A stretch of DNA of 64,000 nucleotides, taken from NCBI RefSeq assembly GCF_006494535.1, contig NZ_VHIQ01000008.1, positions 1 through 64,000 of the forward strand, read 5' to 3'. Below the pieces are notes generated by a model. That model was given only the letters and a program-made list of their open reading frames with translations. It ran no database searches and was not told the origin of the DNA. Numbering within the stretch: position 1 is the first letter of the stretch; every line of letters begins with the position of its first letter. The DNA comes from Paucihalobacter ruber. GTDB taxonomy: Bacteria; Bacteroidota; Bacteroidia; Flavobacteriales; Flavobacteriaceae. Positions 52,991-62,626 of the stretch are shown here, in pieces. The position numbers and the translations under genes are program-made.

Positions 52991-53222
52991 AGTGTTTACT
53001 TAAAATAATATATGAGATAACTATGGCCAGAAACCATATAAAAAATATGAAAGCGTACAATGCGGGGATTCCAAAAACAGATGTATTGGCATCGAATATA
53101 TACACCACGGGAATATTGAGCACTACTAACAGTGCTATGGCCAGAATAACTAATTTTTGTTCGTGACGTTTTTTCAAGGTGTAATAGCTTTCTTTAAAAA
53201 TAAGAAAAAAACAGCATCGCAT
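52983..53222 (-). CDS. Small two-span membrane protein overlapping the kinase gene
   Basis: The product is up to 79 residues, with two hydrophobic segments (about 25-44 and 52-73) and IPVVYIFDANTSVFGIPALY between them. The true start may be the TTG at residue 16 (KKRHEQKL follows). Its stop lies inside ATGAGTAA, the start of the kinase gene. In Pseudomonas, cbrX is a small gene overlapping cbrA in the same way, so this is a probable functional analogue. Function unknown. Confidence 0.65.
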   Translation of the reverse strand: MRCCFFLIFKESYYTLKKRHEQKLVILAIALLVVLNIPVVYIFDANTSVFGIPALYAFIFFIWFLAIVISYIILSKHYE

Positions 53223-53249
53223 AAATACGATACTGTTTTTATAATTTTA

Positions 53250-54962
53250 TTAATGATCTTGTGCTTCTCCGGCGCCTGAAGGAATTCTGATATTCTCAAC
53301 AATTTCTTGAACATGCTCGGGTGGTTCTTTGGTAAAAGCGTTAACCGTTAATGCTACGGCAAAATTCACCAACATGGCGATGGTTCCAAAACCTTCGGGA
53401 GAGATTCCAAACCACCAATCGGCTTTGAGTCCATCAACGGCAGCCTTTCCGCCATCAAAAATTCCAAATTTAAACTTCAGCATATAAAATAACATAAATA
53501 ACAAACCAACAATCATTCCTGATACGGCGCCTTCTTTGTTCATTTTCTTATAGAATATACCTAGAATGATGGCAGGGAAAAACGAAGCAGCAGCCAGACC
53601 AAATGCCAGTGCTACAACGGCCGCCACAAATCCCGGCGGATTGATACCAAAGTAGCCTGCAATAACCACAGCCACTGTAGCCGAAATTCTTGCCGCCCAT
53701 AATTCGCCTTTTTCAGAAATATCCGGTTTAATCATTTTTTTGATTAAATCGTGCGATATTGAAGACGAAATAACCAATAACAAACCGGCAGCGGTTGATA
53801 AAGCTGCGGCCAAACCACCTGCAGCCAGTAAGGCAATGACCCAATTTGGTAAGTCGGCTATTTCCGGATTGGCCAACACCATGATATCATTATCGATGGT
53901 AAGTTCATTGGTAGCTTTATCGGCCACATACTGAATTTTTCCGTCAGCATTTTTATCGTCAAAAACAAGCAGTCCTGTTTCTTCCCATTTCGAAAACCAT
54001 TCCGGCATACTGGTGTATTCTTCATTGCTAACTGTTTCAATTAAGTTAGTTCTTGCAAAAACAGCAATCGCGGGTGCCGTTGTGTAAAGTATGGCAATGA
54101 ATAATAAAGCTAATCCTGCCGATTTACGGGCGTCTTTTACTTTTTTAACTGTGAAGAATCTCACAATAACGTGAGGTAATCCGGCTGTACCTACCATTAA
54201 AGCTAAGGTAATTGCAAATACGTCTATCATTGATTTGGTGCCACTGGTATATTCGGCGAAGCCTAATTCGGTTGATAATCCGTTTAATTTATCAAGTAGA
54301 TAAGTTCCCGAACCATCTGCCAGGGTACCACCCATTCCTATTTGTGGAATTGGATTGCCGGTCATTTGAATTGAAATAAAGATGGCCGGAACCATAAAAG
54401 CGAAAATAAGTACACAATATTGCGCCACCTGAGTATAGGTAATACCTTTCATACCGCCCAAAACAGCGTAAAACAAAACAATCACCATACCTATAATCAC
54501 ACCGGTATTGATATCGACCTCTAAAAACCTTGAGAAAACAACACCTACACCTCTCATTTGTCCGGCAACATAAGTAAACGAAACAATCAAGGCGCAAATA
54601 ACCGCTACTGTTCTGGCAGTATCTGAATAATATCTGTCGCCTATAAAATCAGGTACCGTAAATTTTCCAAATTTCCTTAAATAAGGTGCTAATAAAAGTG
54701 CCAAAAGCACATAACCACCGGTCCAACCCATGAGGTAAACTGTACCATCATAACCCATAAAAGAGATTAAACCCGCCATGGATATAAATGAGGCGGCACT
54801 CATCCAATCTGCTGCCGTAGCCATGCCATTAGCCAGTGGCGATACACCACCGCCGGCTACATAAAATTCTTTTGTAGAGCCTGCTCTACTCCAGATTGCA
54901 ATTCCTATATACAATGCGAAGGTGATCCCAACGATAATGTATGTCCATATTTGTACTGTCAT
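53250..54962 (-). CDS. Sodium:solute symporter (ActP-like)
   Basis: The 570-residue product has about thirteen membrane segments and the SSS family signature: [39 protein letters not shown], and a conserved [19 protein letters not shown]. It is most like acetate/carboxylate permeases of the ActP type. The DUF4212 small subunit gene is 24 bases upstream, a pairing typical for these transporters. It is likely to import acetate or a related monocarboxylate for the synthetases encoded downstream. Confidence 0.87.
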   Translation of the reverse strand: MTVQIWTYIIVGITFALYIGIAIWSRAGSTKEFYVAGGGVSPLANGMATAADWMSAASFISMAGLISFMGYDGTVYLMGWTGGYVLLALLLAPYLRKFGKFTVPDFIGDRYYSDTARTVAVICALIVSFTYVAGQMRGVGVVFSRFLEVDINTGVIIGMVIVLFYAVLGGMKGITYTQVAQYCVLIFAFMVPAIFISIQMTGNPIPQIGMGGTLADGSGTYLLDKLNGLSTELGFAEYTSGTKSMIDVFAITLALMVGTAGLPHVIVRFFTVKKVKDARKSAGLALLFIAILYTTAPAIAVFARTNLIETVSNEEYTSMPEWFSKWEETGLLVFDDKNADGKIQYVADKATNELTIDNDIMVLANPEIADLPNWVIALLAAGGLAAALSTAAGLLLVISSSISHDLIKKMIKPDISEKGELWAARISATVAVVIAGYFGINPPGFVAAVVALAFGLAAASFFPAIILGIFYKKMNKEGAVSGMIVGLLFMLFYMLKFKFGIFDGGKAAVDGLKADWWFGISPEGFGTIAMLVNFAVALTVNAFTKEPPEHVQEIVENIRIPSGAGEAQDH

Positions 54963-54985
54963 GATTTTTGAATTTAATTTTTTAA

Positions 54986-55246
54986 TTATTCGTTGAAGCC
55001 AAACTTTTTATCCAGCTTATTCATAAGTCTTACATACACAAAAATGAGTATGACGAATACATAGATGGAACCTTGTTGTGCAAACCAGAATCCCAAAGGA
55101 AAACCACCAATTTTTATGGCGTTAAGTGCATCTTTAAAAAAGATACCGGCACCGTATGAAACGGCGAACCAAATAGAAAGCAAAATAACCAGATATTTTA
55201 GGTTTTGCTTCCAATAGGCTGTAGCGTGTTTTTGTTTTTCAGACAT
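54986..55246 (-). CDS. DUF4212 small subunit of the symporter
   Basis: The 86-residue product has two membrane segments (about 17-35 and 57-75) with [20 protein letters not shown] and [20 protein letters not shown], the DUF4212 signature. Members occur next to SSS-family symporters and are considered accessory subunits. It sits between the outer-membrane protein gene and the symporter gene in one operon. Confidence 0.87.
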   Translation of the reverse strand: MSEKQKHATAYWKQNLKYLVILLSIWFAVSYGAGIFFKDALNAIKIGGFPLGFWFAQQGSIYVFVILIFVYVRLMNKLDKKFGFNE

Positions 55247-55265
55247 GATAATTGATTGTTAGTTG

Positions 55266-56648
55266 TTATAAATAAATTTGAAGTTGAATAATAAATTCTC
55301 CTTTTGAGGTTTTATTTCCGTTGTTTAAAACCAAAGGTCTTGAAGAGTATTGGGTAGTTATTTTGGCATGATGACCATCTATAAAAAAGTTAGCACCAAT
55401 ATCAAAATTACTTAAACCGGTGTCAAGGGCTTCAAAATCTTTGTAAGTGTAAGCAGTAAAAGGTTGAATTCTTAGTTTAGGCTTTTCGGCTTTATTAGGA
55501 AGTAAAATGCCGGCCTGGGTATAGAAAATATTACCGGTACCGATAGTAGGTTGCGCATTACCTGCACCGGCTAATGCTCTGGCTCCCGTGAAATTGGGGT
55601 CGTTAACGCCAATATTCATAATACCAATGTTTCTTAAGTAATTCGGACCAAAATCATAGCTGTAATAAGCGCCATAAGCAGTAATGGCCATTTTATTTTC
55701 CTTCTTTCCTATAGGCATATCTAAAAACACATCACCCGAAAATAGATTGATGTCGTGATTATTGATATTGCCATTAACAGAACTTTGAGTTGAGTTTCCG
55801 GCACTGTAAAATCCGGCACCGAGATTAAATACTTTCTTAGTTCCTAGGTAAGTGCCAACTTTGAAAGGTAGAAAATTAGATTCGCTATCTAAAAATTGAT
55901 ATTCAAAATAACCTGCGGTAGACCATTTGGGGTTGCCATTATTGTCAACTGCTCTTGCCAATCCGGCATCGGCAGCATCTACCGGTTGAAGATTGGTGGC
56001 ATACGGTTTATTGACGCTCATTCTATATTCAATTTTCCCGTATTTACCCTTGGCAAATAAGCCTACCTGTCTTGCAAACTGATCTGAAGCCTCTATAAGC
56101 GGCCAGTTAAATATGGGTGCATCGATAGCCATGAAGTTTAATGTAGAACCCATAGTCATTCTAGACAAACCCATGTAATAATGTAAACCGGCACCAATGG
56201 TAAGACTGAATTTCTTATCTTTTTGAGGTAGAAAAACGGCATATTCATTCCATGCATCATGAAAGAATAGTCCGGGTTTTTTTCCGGCGCCATTACCACC
56301 GGTTCCGCCACCACCGGCAACACCACCGTTAATAAACGATTGGTTGTTGATACCCACATGCGTTACAATTAAATATCTGGGAGAAACTTGGGCATAAGCT
56401 AAAATTCTAAGTCTTCGATTGCCAATATCAACAGTATTACTGGTAGGTTCATCGCCAACTAGGGTTCCAGGATTCATGTCGGTAGATCGCATCCATATTT
56501 GATTCCATAAGATGAATCGTAAATTTTTGGAGCCGTCTTCGTTTAAATTAATTTTTAAACCGTTACCGTAATCCATTGATCCCTGTGCAAACATGCCTAT
56601 AGACAAAAGCAAACAACAGGTAAAAAAAACACTTCTCATAATTTTCAA
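55266..56648 (-). CDS. Outer-membrane porin-like protein
   Basis: The 460-residue product has a signal peptide ending MFAQG and an alternating beta-strand pattern over its whole length, ending in QLQIYL. A Gly-rich loop (VAGGGGTGGNGAGKK, about 112-126) and polar turns suggest a barrel with external loops. It stands first in the run of acetate-locus genes, so it likely lets the substrate cross the outer membrane. I do not know a specific family name for it. Confidence 0.7.
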   Translation of the reverse strand: MKIMRSVFFTCCLLLSIGMFAQGSMDYGNGLKINLNEDGSKNLRFILWNQIWMRSTDMNPGTLVGDEPTSNTVDIGNRRLRILAYAQVSPRYLIVTHVGINNQSFINGGVAGGGGTGGNGAGKKPGLFFHDAWNEYAVFLPQKDKKFSLTIGAGLHYYMGLSRMTMGSTLNFMAIDAPIFNWPLIEASDQFARQVGLFAKGKYGKIEYRMSVNKPYATNLQPVDAADAGLARAVDNNGNPKWSTAGYFEYQFLDSESNFLPFKVGTYLGTKKVFNLGAGFYSAGNSTQSSVNGNINNHDINLFSGDVFLDMPIGKKENKMAITAYGAYYSYDFGPNYLRNIGIMNIGVNDPNFTGARALAGAGNAQPTIGTGNIFYTQAGILLPNKAEKPKLRIQPFTAYTYKDFEALDTGLSNFDIGANFFIDGHHAKITTQYSSRPLVLNNGNKTSKGEFIIQLQIYL

Positions 56649-56730
56649 TTTGTTGGTTTAGTTACCGCCAAATTGTTGAATTATACTGATGCTATAAAAT
56701 TCGATATATATATGCGTTAATTAATTATAG

Positions 56731-57150
56731 TTAATCCTTAAAACGTTCCCATTTGATGAGCATAAATTTATCGCCAAGTTCAGTAACTAGTGTACCTGCA
56801 CCCGATAAATTAGATTTCTGAGAAAAATATTTAGAAAGCTCTTCGTGATTTAGAATCTTGTAGGTAGGATGGTAATTAGTGTTTTGAGGTCTTTTGATAT
56901 TATACTTTTTAACCCAGTTTAAAACAGACACATGAGAGATCCCTAAAATACGCTCAATCTCTCTATATGTTAAACCTTCCAGATAAAGTTGCAAGGCTTT
57001 ATTAACATAATAATTATCAATAGATTTACCCAGTTTATTAACTGTAAAAAAGTAACTACAGTCTTTACATTTATAACGTTGACGATCATTAATAATCCCA
57101 CTTTTAACGTACCGGTTCGAGCTGCAATTAGGACATTGTTCAATTACCAT
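56731..57150 (-). CDS. IS1-like zinc-ribbon/HTH protein without transposase core
   Basis: With the ATG at 57150 the product has 139 residues. CPNCSSNRYVKSG and YKCKDCSYFF form a four-cysteine zinc ribbon (about 6-36). LYLEGLTYREIERILGIS and VSVLNWVKKY form a helix-turn-helix (about 55-83), as in IS1 InsA. The remaining 55 residues have no DDE catalytic domain, and no inverted repeats or second ORF flank the gene. It is directly upstream of the porin gene and codirectional, so it looks like a former transposase module now working as a DNA-binding regulator. Confidence 0.72.
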   Translation of the reverse strand: MVIEQCPNCSSNRYVKSGIINDRQRYKCKDCSYFFTVNKLGKSIDNYYVNKALQLYLEGLTYREIERILGISHVSVLNWVKKYNIKRPQNTNYHPTYKILNHEELSKYFSQKSNLSGAGTLVTELGDKFMLIKWERFKD

Positions 57151-57243
57151 ATATATAATTTTAGCATAAATATAGTAATTTAGCAATATATATACAAATA
57201 ATAATAAATTGTTCCAACCAATTTCATCAATCATTAAACAAAA

Positions 57244-58671
57244 CTAGGTCTTGTTAGAAAGCGATTTGAAATAGAGTTTTGAAGCCTTGACTACTTTTGG
57301 TGCTAAAATAATGGTTACAATCATGGTTGGTATGGCCATAAATGCAAAAAAGGAATCAATTAAATTAATCATCATATCTAAGGTGGTGGTTGCACCAATA
57401 AAAATGCTTCCCAAATACAAGTAGTTATAAAGATATTTGTGCCGGTCACCAATTAAAAAAGACATACACTTGGTGCCATAATAGGCATAAGAAAATAATG
57501 ACGACACACTAAAAATAACAATACACAGTAAAAGTACATAATTTCCAATTACAGGCATGGCCGAGGTAAATGCAGTAGCTGTTAAACTTACGCCATTAGC
57601 CGGCGAACTCTGCCAGACACCGGTTACAAGAATGGCCAGTGCCGTTAAGGTACAAATCACAATGGTATCGATAAACGGTCCAAGCATAGCTACCAAACCT
57701 TCTCTTACCGGTTGAGAGGTTTTAGAGGCACCATGTGCCATTGGTGCGGTGCCTATTCCGGCTTCATTAGAAAAAGCACCGCGTCTTATTCCCAATAAAA
57801 TTAAACCACCCAAAGTACCACCCAAAAAGGCTTCGCCTTTAAAATATCCTGCACTAAAGGCGTCGGTAATGATTAATTTTAGATAGTAAGGAAGTACGTC
57901 GATATAAGTTATTAAAATTACAGAAACAGCTACAAAGTATAACACAACCATGTAAGGTACCAACTTCGAAGCTACATTGCTAATACTTTTAAGTCCGCCT
58001 AAAATCACCATAAAGGTTATAATTACCAATACTGCACCAATTATTAAATTAGTTGTTATGCCCGAAAATAAGCCAGCCGGTTTTAGTAAAATATCATTTA
58101 TAGCCTGAGTTAGTTGGTTGACATTAAATACAGGCAAGGCTCCAATCAATCCGGCCAAACTAAAAAAAACTGCTAAAGGTTTCCATTTTTTGCCTAAACC
58201 TTCAGTAATCATATACATGGGACCACCTTGAATATTACCGGCACTATCTTTACCTCTGTACATTATAGATAGAGTACAGGTAAAAAATTTAGTTGCCATG
58301 CCGATAATGGCACTAACCCACATCCAAAAAATGGCTCCGGGACCACCAATAAAAATAGCTACGGCCACACCGGCAATATTACCCATACCAACGGTTGAAG
58401 CCAAAGCCGTACTCAATGCTTTAAAATGTGAAATCTCGCCTGGATCATTAGGGTTGCTGTATTTACCACGCAGGACATTTATGGCATGAAAAAAATATTG
58501 AAATGGTAAAAATTTAGACCGAATTAAAAAATATATTCCACCACCGGTAAGTAATATTAACAAAGGTAAACCCCATGCAAAACTCTGGAGTTCAGCTAAA
58601 AAGTGACTTATTTTATCCAAATCAAAATAAATTAGGTTACGTAAAAATACATCATCAGTTAGATTTGACAT
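57244..58671 (-). CDS. Alanine/glycine:cation symporter (AGCS family)
   Basis: The 475-residue product has about ten to eleven membrane segments and the AGCS signatures ALSTALASTVGMGNIAGVAV (about 85-104) and GGPGAIFWMWVSAIIGMATK, plus RRGAFSNEAGIGTAPMAHGA. It imports alanine or glycine with sodium. It stands upstream of the IS1-like regulator with 93 bases between them; a link to the acetate genes is possible but not shown. Confidence 0.9.
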   Translation of the reverse strand: MSNLTDDVFLRNLIYFDLDKISHFLAELQSFAWGLPLLILLTGGGIYFLIRSKFLPFQYFFHAINVLRGKYSNPNDPGEISHFKALSTALASTVGMGNIAGVAVAIFIGGPGAIFWMWVSAIIGMATKFFTCTLSIMYRGKDSAGNIQGGPMYMITEGLGKKWKPLAVFFSLAGLIGALPVFNVNQLTQAINDILLKPAGLFSGITTNLIIGAVLVIITFMVILGGLKSISNVASKLVPYMVVLYFVAVSVILITYIDVLPYYLKLIITDAFSAGYFKGEAFLGGTLGGLILLGIRRGAFSNEAGIGTAPMAHGASKTSQPVREGLVAMLGPFIDTIVICTLTALAILVTGVWQSSPANGVSLTATAFTSAMPVIGNYVLLLCIVIFSVSSLFSYAYYGTKCMSFLIGDRHKYLYNYLYLGSIFIGATTTLDMMINLIDSFFAFMAIPTMIVTIILAPKVVKASKLYFKSLSNKT

Positions 58672-58719
58672 TCATATTCTCAATAATATCTTTTAAATTC
58701 GCACATTAACCTCCAACTT

Positions 58720-59823
58720 TTGAGTACCAAACGACTCTTTTTTATTGACGCCGTTCGTGCTTTTGCTATCTTAATGATGTTGCAAGGCCACTTCATTGAC
58801 GCATTACTTGAAGTAAGATTCAGAAGTAATGAATATACCGCTTTTACCGTTTGGTCTTATTTTAGAGGTATCACCGCTCCTACCTTTTTTACAATTTCAG
58901 GTTTAATTTTTACCTATTTACTTATTAAAGCCAAACAAAAAGGTGAAGAGTGGTTTAGAATTAAGAAAGGACTCATTAGAGGTATTATGTTAATTGGTAT
59001 TGGTTATTTGTTGCGTATACCAATATTGATGTGGTTTGAAGGTAAATTTGATACTTATTGGCTTGTAGTGGATGTTTTACAGTGTATTGGATTATCGCTC
59101 ATCATTATTATTCTACTGTATTTAATTACCTTTAAAAAAACACTGATATTTTCAGTTCTACTGCTTGTATTAGGAACTGTCATATTTGTAACAGAACCTC
59201 TGTACCGAAATCTAGATTTAAGCCACCTGCCAATTGCTATTGCCAATTATATGAGCAAAGCCAATAAATCTGTTTTTACGATTTTACCGTGGTTTGGTTA
59301 TATGGCTTATGGCGGATTTATTTCCACCTTATTTTATCGCTATTTAGAGCGGAATGTGTTTAAAACCAGTATCATCATTGGATTTATTACAACAGGCATC
59401 ATATTAATAAAATACTCATCTTTAATATTATATAAACTTAATTTAATGACTGGTATTGAAGTATTTAAATTAAGCGCCGGCTATAACTATCTCTTTACAA
59501 GACTAGGTGATGTGCTGATTTTATTTGCTGTTTTTTATTTACTTGAAAATGTCCTAAAGCATTTTTTAATTTTAAAAATTGGTCAAAAAACCTTATCTAT
59601 TTACGTTATTCATTTTATAATTATCTACGGAAGTTTTACCGGCTTGGGATTGAGTCAGCTCATTGGAAAGACCCTAGCGCCGTGGGAAGCAGTTTTTGGG
59701 GCATTCATGTTTTTGATTTTGGTTTGTATCATTGCGTTAAACTACGTTAAAACTAATGAGTTCATCTACAGTAAAATTCTTTTACTAGTCAATAATATTA
59801 AACGAAAATTCGGATTCGAATAA
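58720..59823 (+). CDS. DUF1624/HGSNAT-like membrane acyltransferase
   Basis: The 367-residue product starts at a TTG codon and has about ten membrane segments. RLFFIDAVRAFAILMMLQGH (about 5-24) with its Arg and His, and GITAPTFFTISGLIFTYLL, fit the DUF1624/heparan-alpha-glucosaminide N-acetyltransferase group, which moves acyl groups across the membrane to sugars. The acyltransferase-3 family is an alternative. It is divergent from the AGCS gene by 48 bases. Confidence 0.7.
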   Translation: MSTKRLFFIDAVRAFAILMMLQGHFIDALLEVRFRSNEYTAFTVWSYFRGITAPTFFTISGLIFTYLLIKAKQKGEEWFRIKKGLIRGIMLIGIGYLLRIPILMWFEGKFDTYWLVVDVLQCIGLSLIIIILLYLITFKKTLIFSVLLLVLGTVIFVTEPLYRNLDLSHLPIAIANYMSKANKSVFTILPWFGYMAYGGFISTLFYRYLERNVFKTSIIIGFITTGIILIKYSSLILYKLNLMTGIEVFKLSAGYNYLFTRLGDVLILFAVFYLLENVLKHFLILKIGQKTLSIYVIHFIIIYGSFTGLGLSQLIGKTLAPWEAVFGAFMFLILVCIIALNYVKTNEFIYSKILLLVNNIKRKFGFE

Positions 59824-60095
59824 TTGATAATTTGTTCAAAAGAATTTGCCGGTAAATTCAAATAATTCTATCTAATGAGATTCGAGGTAATTTCATCTCT
59901 TATTTTACAGGTTCGTGGTGTTCAAGATTAACTCTAATTACTTTTTACAACTATTTTATAGTTCAAGTAAATCTGGATTAAATTCTCTTGATGAGCTACC
60001 ATATTGGTATTAAGCACTTTCAAAATTTATATTCATTCCTGTCACAAACATATTAGTTGCTCGTCTTATTTGTACTAAACTAAATCATCATTGTC

Positions 60096-61463
60096 ATGAA
60101 AACAATCTGTATGTTTTTTGCTATTTTAGGTGGACTGTCGGTTTTTTCTCAGCCAAAATTGGACACTCTTGTATATCAAAAAATTCAAAATGAACGCTTT
60201 CCAAAAATAGAGTTCGATACCACCTTTGTTACCAACAGCCTTAGCATGGAGGAAAAAATTCAAGCGCTTAGCACTGTTTGGCACGAGGCCAAATTTAACT
60301 TTGCCAACTTCGATTTGATTCCTCATGTGCAATGGGACAGCTTGTATCGGGCTTATATACCTAAGGTAATGAACACTAGCGACATTATGGATACCTATAC
60401 TGTATTAATGCAATTCAACCAGCATTTAAGGGATGGTCATACACGTGTTTTACCACCGTTGTATCATTTAAAAAAACAAAAATTTAATCGTGTTCCTATC
60501 TATTTTAAAGAACTTAACGGGCTAGCGGTGGTATACGATATTAAATCAACCGATCCTGCTTACGATAAAATTAAAAAAGGAATGATTTTGGAATATATAG
60601 ATGGTGTACACGTACAAGATTATATCCTTAAAAATATCAGTCCAACACTTCATTTTTCAACAAAACAAGACAGTATTGGTAGAATCTATTATCATGATTT
60701 ACTAAACGGCCCGGAAAACAGTTCGGTTAGGCTAGATTTTAAAACCGACAAAGGCACATCGGTATACGAGATTTTTACACGTTCTCCTTATGACTGGAAC
60801 ACCAAAACCCCGGTAACCTACCAAACCTTGCCTGGCAATGTTGGACATTTAATCATTGATAGCTTTGTAAATGAAGATACCTTTACAGAATTCAAAAAAC
60901 ACTTTCCTGAAATAATGAAAACCAATGCCTTGGTTATTGATATCAGGCATAATGGTGGTGGAAACGGTCATTGGGGCCATGAGATTATTGGCTATTTAAC
61001 CAAAGAGCCTTTTTATCCGTCTTTGACCTTGATGAACTCCTACCATCCGTCAGAACGCGCTTGGGGTGGAAACGCCATTCAATCTAAAAAAATAAGCTAC
61101 GACTGGAAACCCTATCATACAGAAACCTATAACAAACCAGTGGTTTTACTTATTAGTGAATTAACCTATTCTGCCGCTGAAGATTTTAGTGCTGCGTTTA
61201 AAATTGCCAATAGAGGTATTTTAATAGGCACAGCCACAGGTGGTAGCACCGGTCAACCTCTTGGCTATCCGTTACCCGGTGGTGGTATAGGTTTTGTTTG
61301 TTCTAAGCGTGATGCCATGTATGATGGCACTGAATTCGTGGGAATCGGAATAAAACCAGACATAGAGGTACAACCTACTCTAGAAGGTTTGCAAAAAGAT
61401 AAAGATGAAGTTTTAGAGCGTGCGTTGCAGTATATAAAGGCGCAAAAAAGTCAAAACCAGTAA
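60096..61463 (+). CDS. S41-family C-terminal-processing-like peptidase
   Basis: The 455-residue product has a signal peptide ending SVFSQ, an N-terminal helical domain with LRDGHTRVLPP (about 110-120), a PDZ-like middle (about 145-180) and an S41 core with VIDIRHNGGGNG and LTYSAAEDFSAAF, where Ser359 is the expected nucleophile. GGSTGQPLGYPLPGG lies after it. It is likely a secreted or periplasmic peptidase. It stands alone, with a hairpin downstream at 61511-61550. Confidence 0.85.
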   Translation: MKTICMFFAILGGLSVFSQPKLDTLVYQKIQNERFPKIEFDTTFVTNSLSMEEKIQALSTVWHEAKFNFANFDLIPHVQWDSLYRAYIPKVMNTSDIMDTYTVLMQFNQHLRDGHTRVLPPLYHLKKQKFNRVPIYFKELNGLAVVYDIKSTDPAYDKIKKGMILEYIDGVHVQDYILKNISPTLHFSTKQDSIGRIYYHDLLNGPENSSVRLDFKTDKGTSVYEIFTRSPYDWNTKTPVTYQTLPGNVGHLIIDSFVNEDTFTEFKKHFPEIMKTNALVIDIRHNGGGNGHWGHEIIGYLTKEPFYPSLTLMNSYHPSERAWGGNAIQSKKISYDWKPYHTETYNKPVVLLISELTYSAAEDFSAAFKIANRGILIGTATGGSTGQPLGYPLPGGGIGFVCSKRDAMYDGTEFVGIGIKPDIEVQPTLEGLQKDKDEVLERALQYIKAQKSQNQ

Positions 61464-61510
61464 ATTTACCCAATTCAAAAAAGCCTTTTTAAATTTATGA
61501 ATTTTGCGAA

Positions 61511-61550
61511 TACTGCACTTCCTATTTTTTTGGAGGTGCAGTTTAGTTTA
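61511..61550 (+). terminator. Hairpin after the S41 peptidase gene
   Basis: The arms ctgcacttcc and ggaggtgcag pair with a T-rich loop, 50 bases after the stop codon, and are followed by tttagttta. Between 61464 and 61863 nothing else was recognised. Confidence 0.5.
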
Positions 61551-61863
61551 TATAAAGTTTAATTATAACCTCGCTACTGCGACAATCTATCACCATAGCG
61601 CGCGATAGCATATTAACGACAAAGTCAATTCGAAGCTATTCAGTATTTCTTGGGCAGCGTAATAAATCCTTGCACTTGTTTTCCGATCGCTACCTGTGGC
61701 GCAACCATATTACCTCTCTGTAAATTCTTATTACATAAGAAACAAGTTATCAACTACTTTGATTTCTATAAACATCTATTATTAATCTGTAATGATTGCC
61801 AAACCTGATATTGGTAAGTTTACAAAAATTGAAATAGTAAAATTAACAATTAAAAAAAATAAG

Positions 61864-62604
61864 ATGAATTTAAAAAACAAAGTTGTAATAATTACAGGCG
61901 CCTCTAGTGGGATAGGAAAAGCGACGGCTATGAAACTAGCCAAAGAAGGTGCTTCTATAGTATTGTGTGCAAGAAGTGAAGATGAACTAAATACCCTTAA
62001 AGATAGTATTGTAAAAAACGGTGGTAAAGCAATGGTCGTAAAAACAGACGTTACTAAACCATCCGATTTTAAAAAAGCGATTTCTCAAACCTTAGATGCA
62101 TATGGGTCTATCGATGTTTTGGTGAATAATGCAGGATTGATGCCACTCTCCTACGTTGAAAAACTGAAGACCGATGAATGGGAAAAAATGGTAGACGTCA
62201 ACATAAAAGGTGTGTTTAATGGCGTGGCAGCCGTATTGCCCACCATGCGAAAAAACAAAGGCGGCCATATCATCAATATTTCATCTTCTGCAGCACATAA
62301 TTACTTTCCTGGCGGTGCTGTGTATTGCGCCACTAAGATTGCAGTAAAAATGTTTTCAGAAGGACTGCGAAAAGAGTTGGCACCTAAATATGGTATTAAA
62401 GTAACCTCTATAGAGCCAGGAGCTGTAGATACAAGCCTATTTGAGTCTATTACAGACGAGGATATAAAAGAAAAATTAAAAGAGATGCAAAAAATGACCA
62501 AACTAGAGGCTGAAGATATCGCCGATGCTATTTTCTATGCATTAAATCAGCCCGACAGGGTAAATATCAACGATGTTTACCTTATGCCGACTGAACAAGG
62601 ATAA
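61864..62604 (+). CDS. SDR-family oxidoreductase
   Basis: With the ATG at 61864 the product has 246 residues. The in-frame upstream ATG at 61792 adds a stretch unlike the family. TGASSGIGKATAMKLAKEGA (about 11-30) is the NAD(P) binding motif, NNAG follows near 88, and the active site is ISSSAA with Y-x-x-x-K in YCATK. It reduces or oxidises a small carbonyl or alcohol; substrate unknown. The aldehyde dehydrogenase gene follows after 22 bases, so they probably share a transcript and a pathway. Confidence 0.87.
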   Translation: MNLKNKVVIITGASSGIGKATAMKLAKEGASIVLCARSEDELNTLKDSIVKNGGKAMVVKTDVTKPSDFKKAISQTLDAYGSIDVLVNNAGLMPLSYVEKLKTDEWEKMVDVNIKGVFNGVAAVLPTMRKNKGGHIINISSSAAHNYFPGGAVYCATKIAVKMFSEGLRKELAPKYGIKVTSIEPGAVDTSLFESITDEDIKEKLKEMQKMTKLEAEDIADAIFYALNQPDRVNINDVYLMPTEQG

Positions 62605-62626
62605 CAGACGATCAAAAATAAACACC

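Noticed and set aside
56731-57150. Intact IS1-family insertion sequence
   Set aside because: No InsB/DDE part, no terminal inverted repeats or target duplication seen around it.
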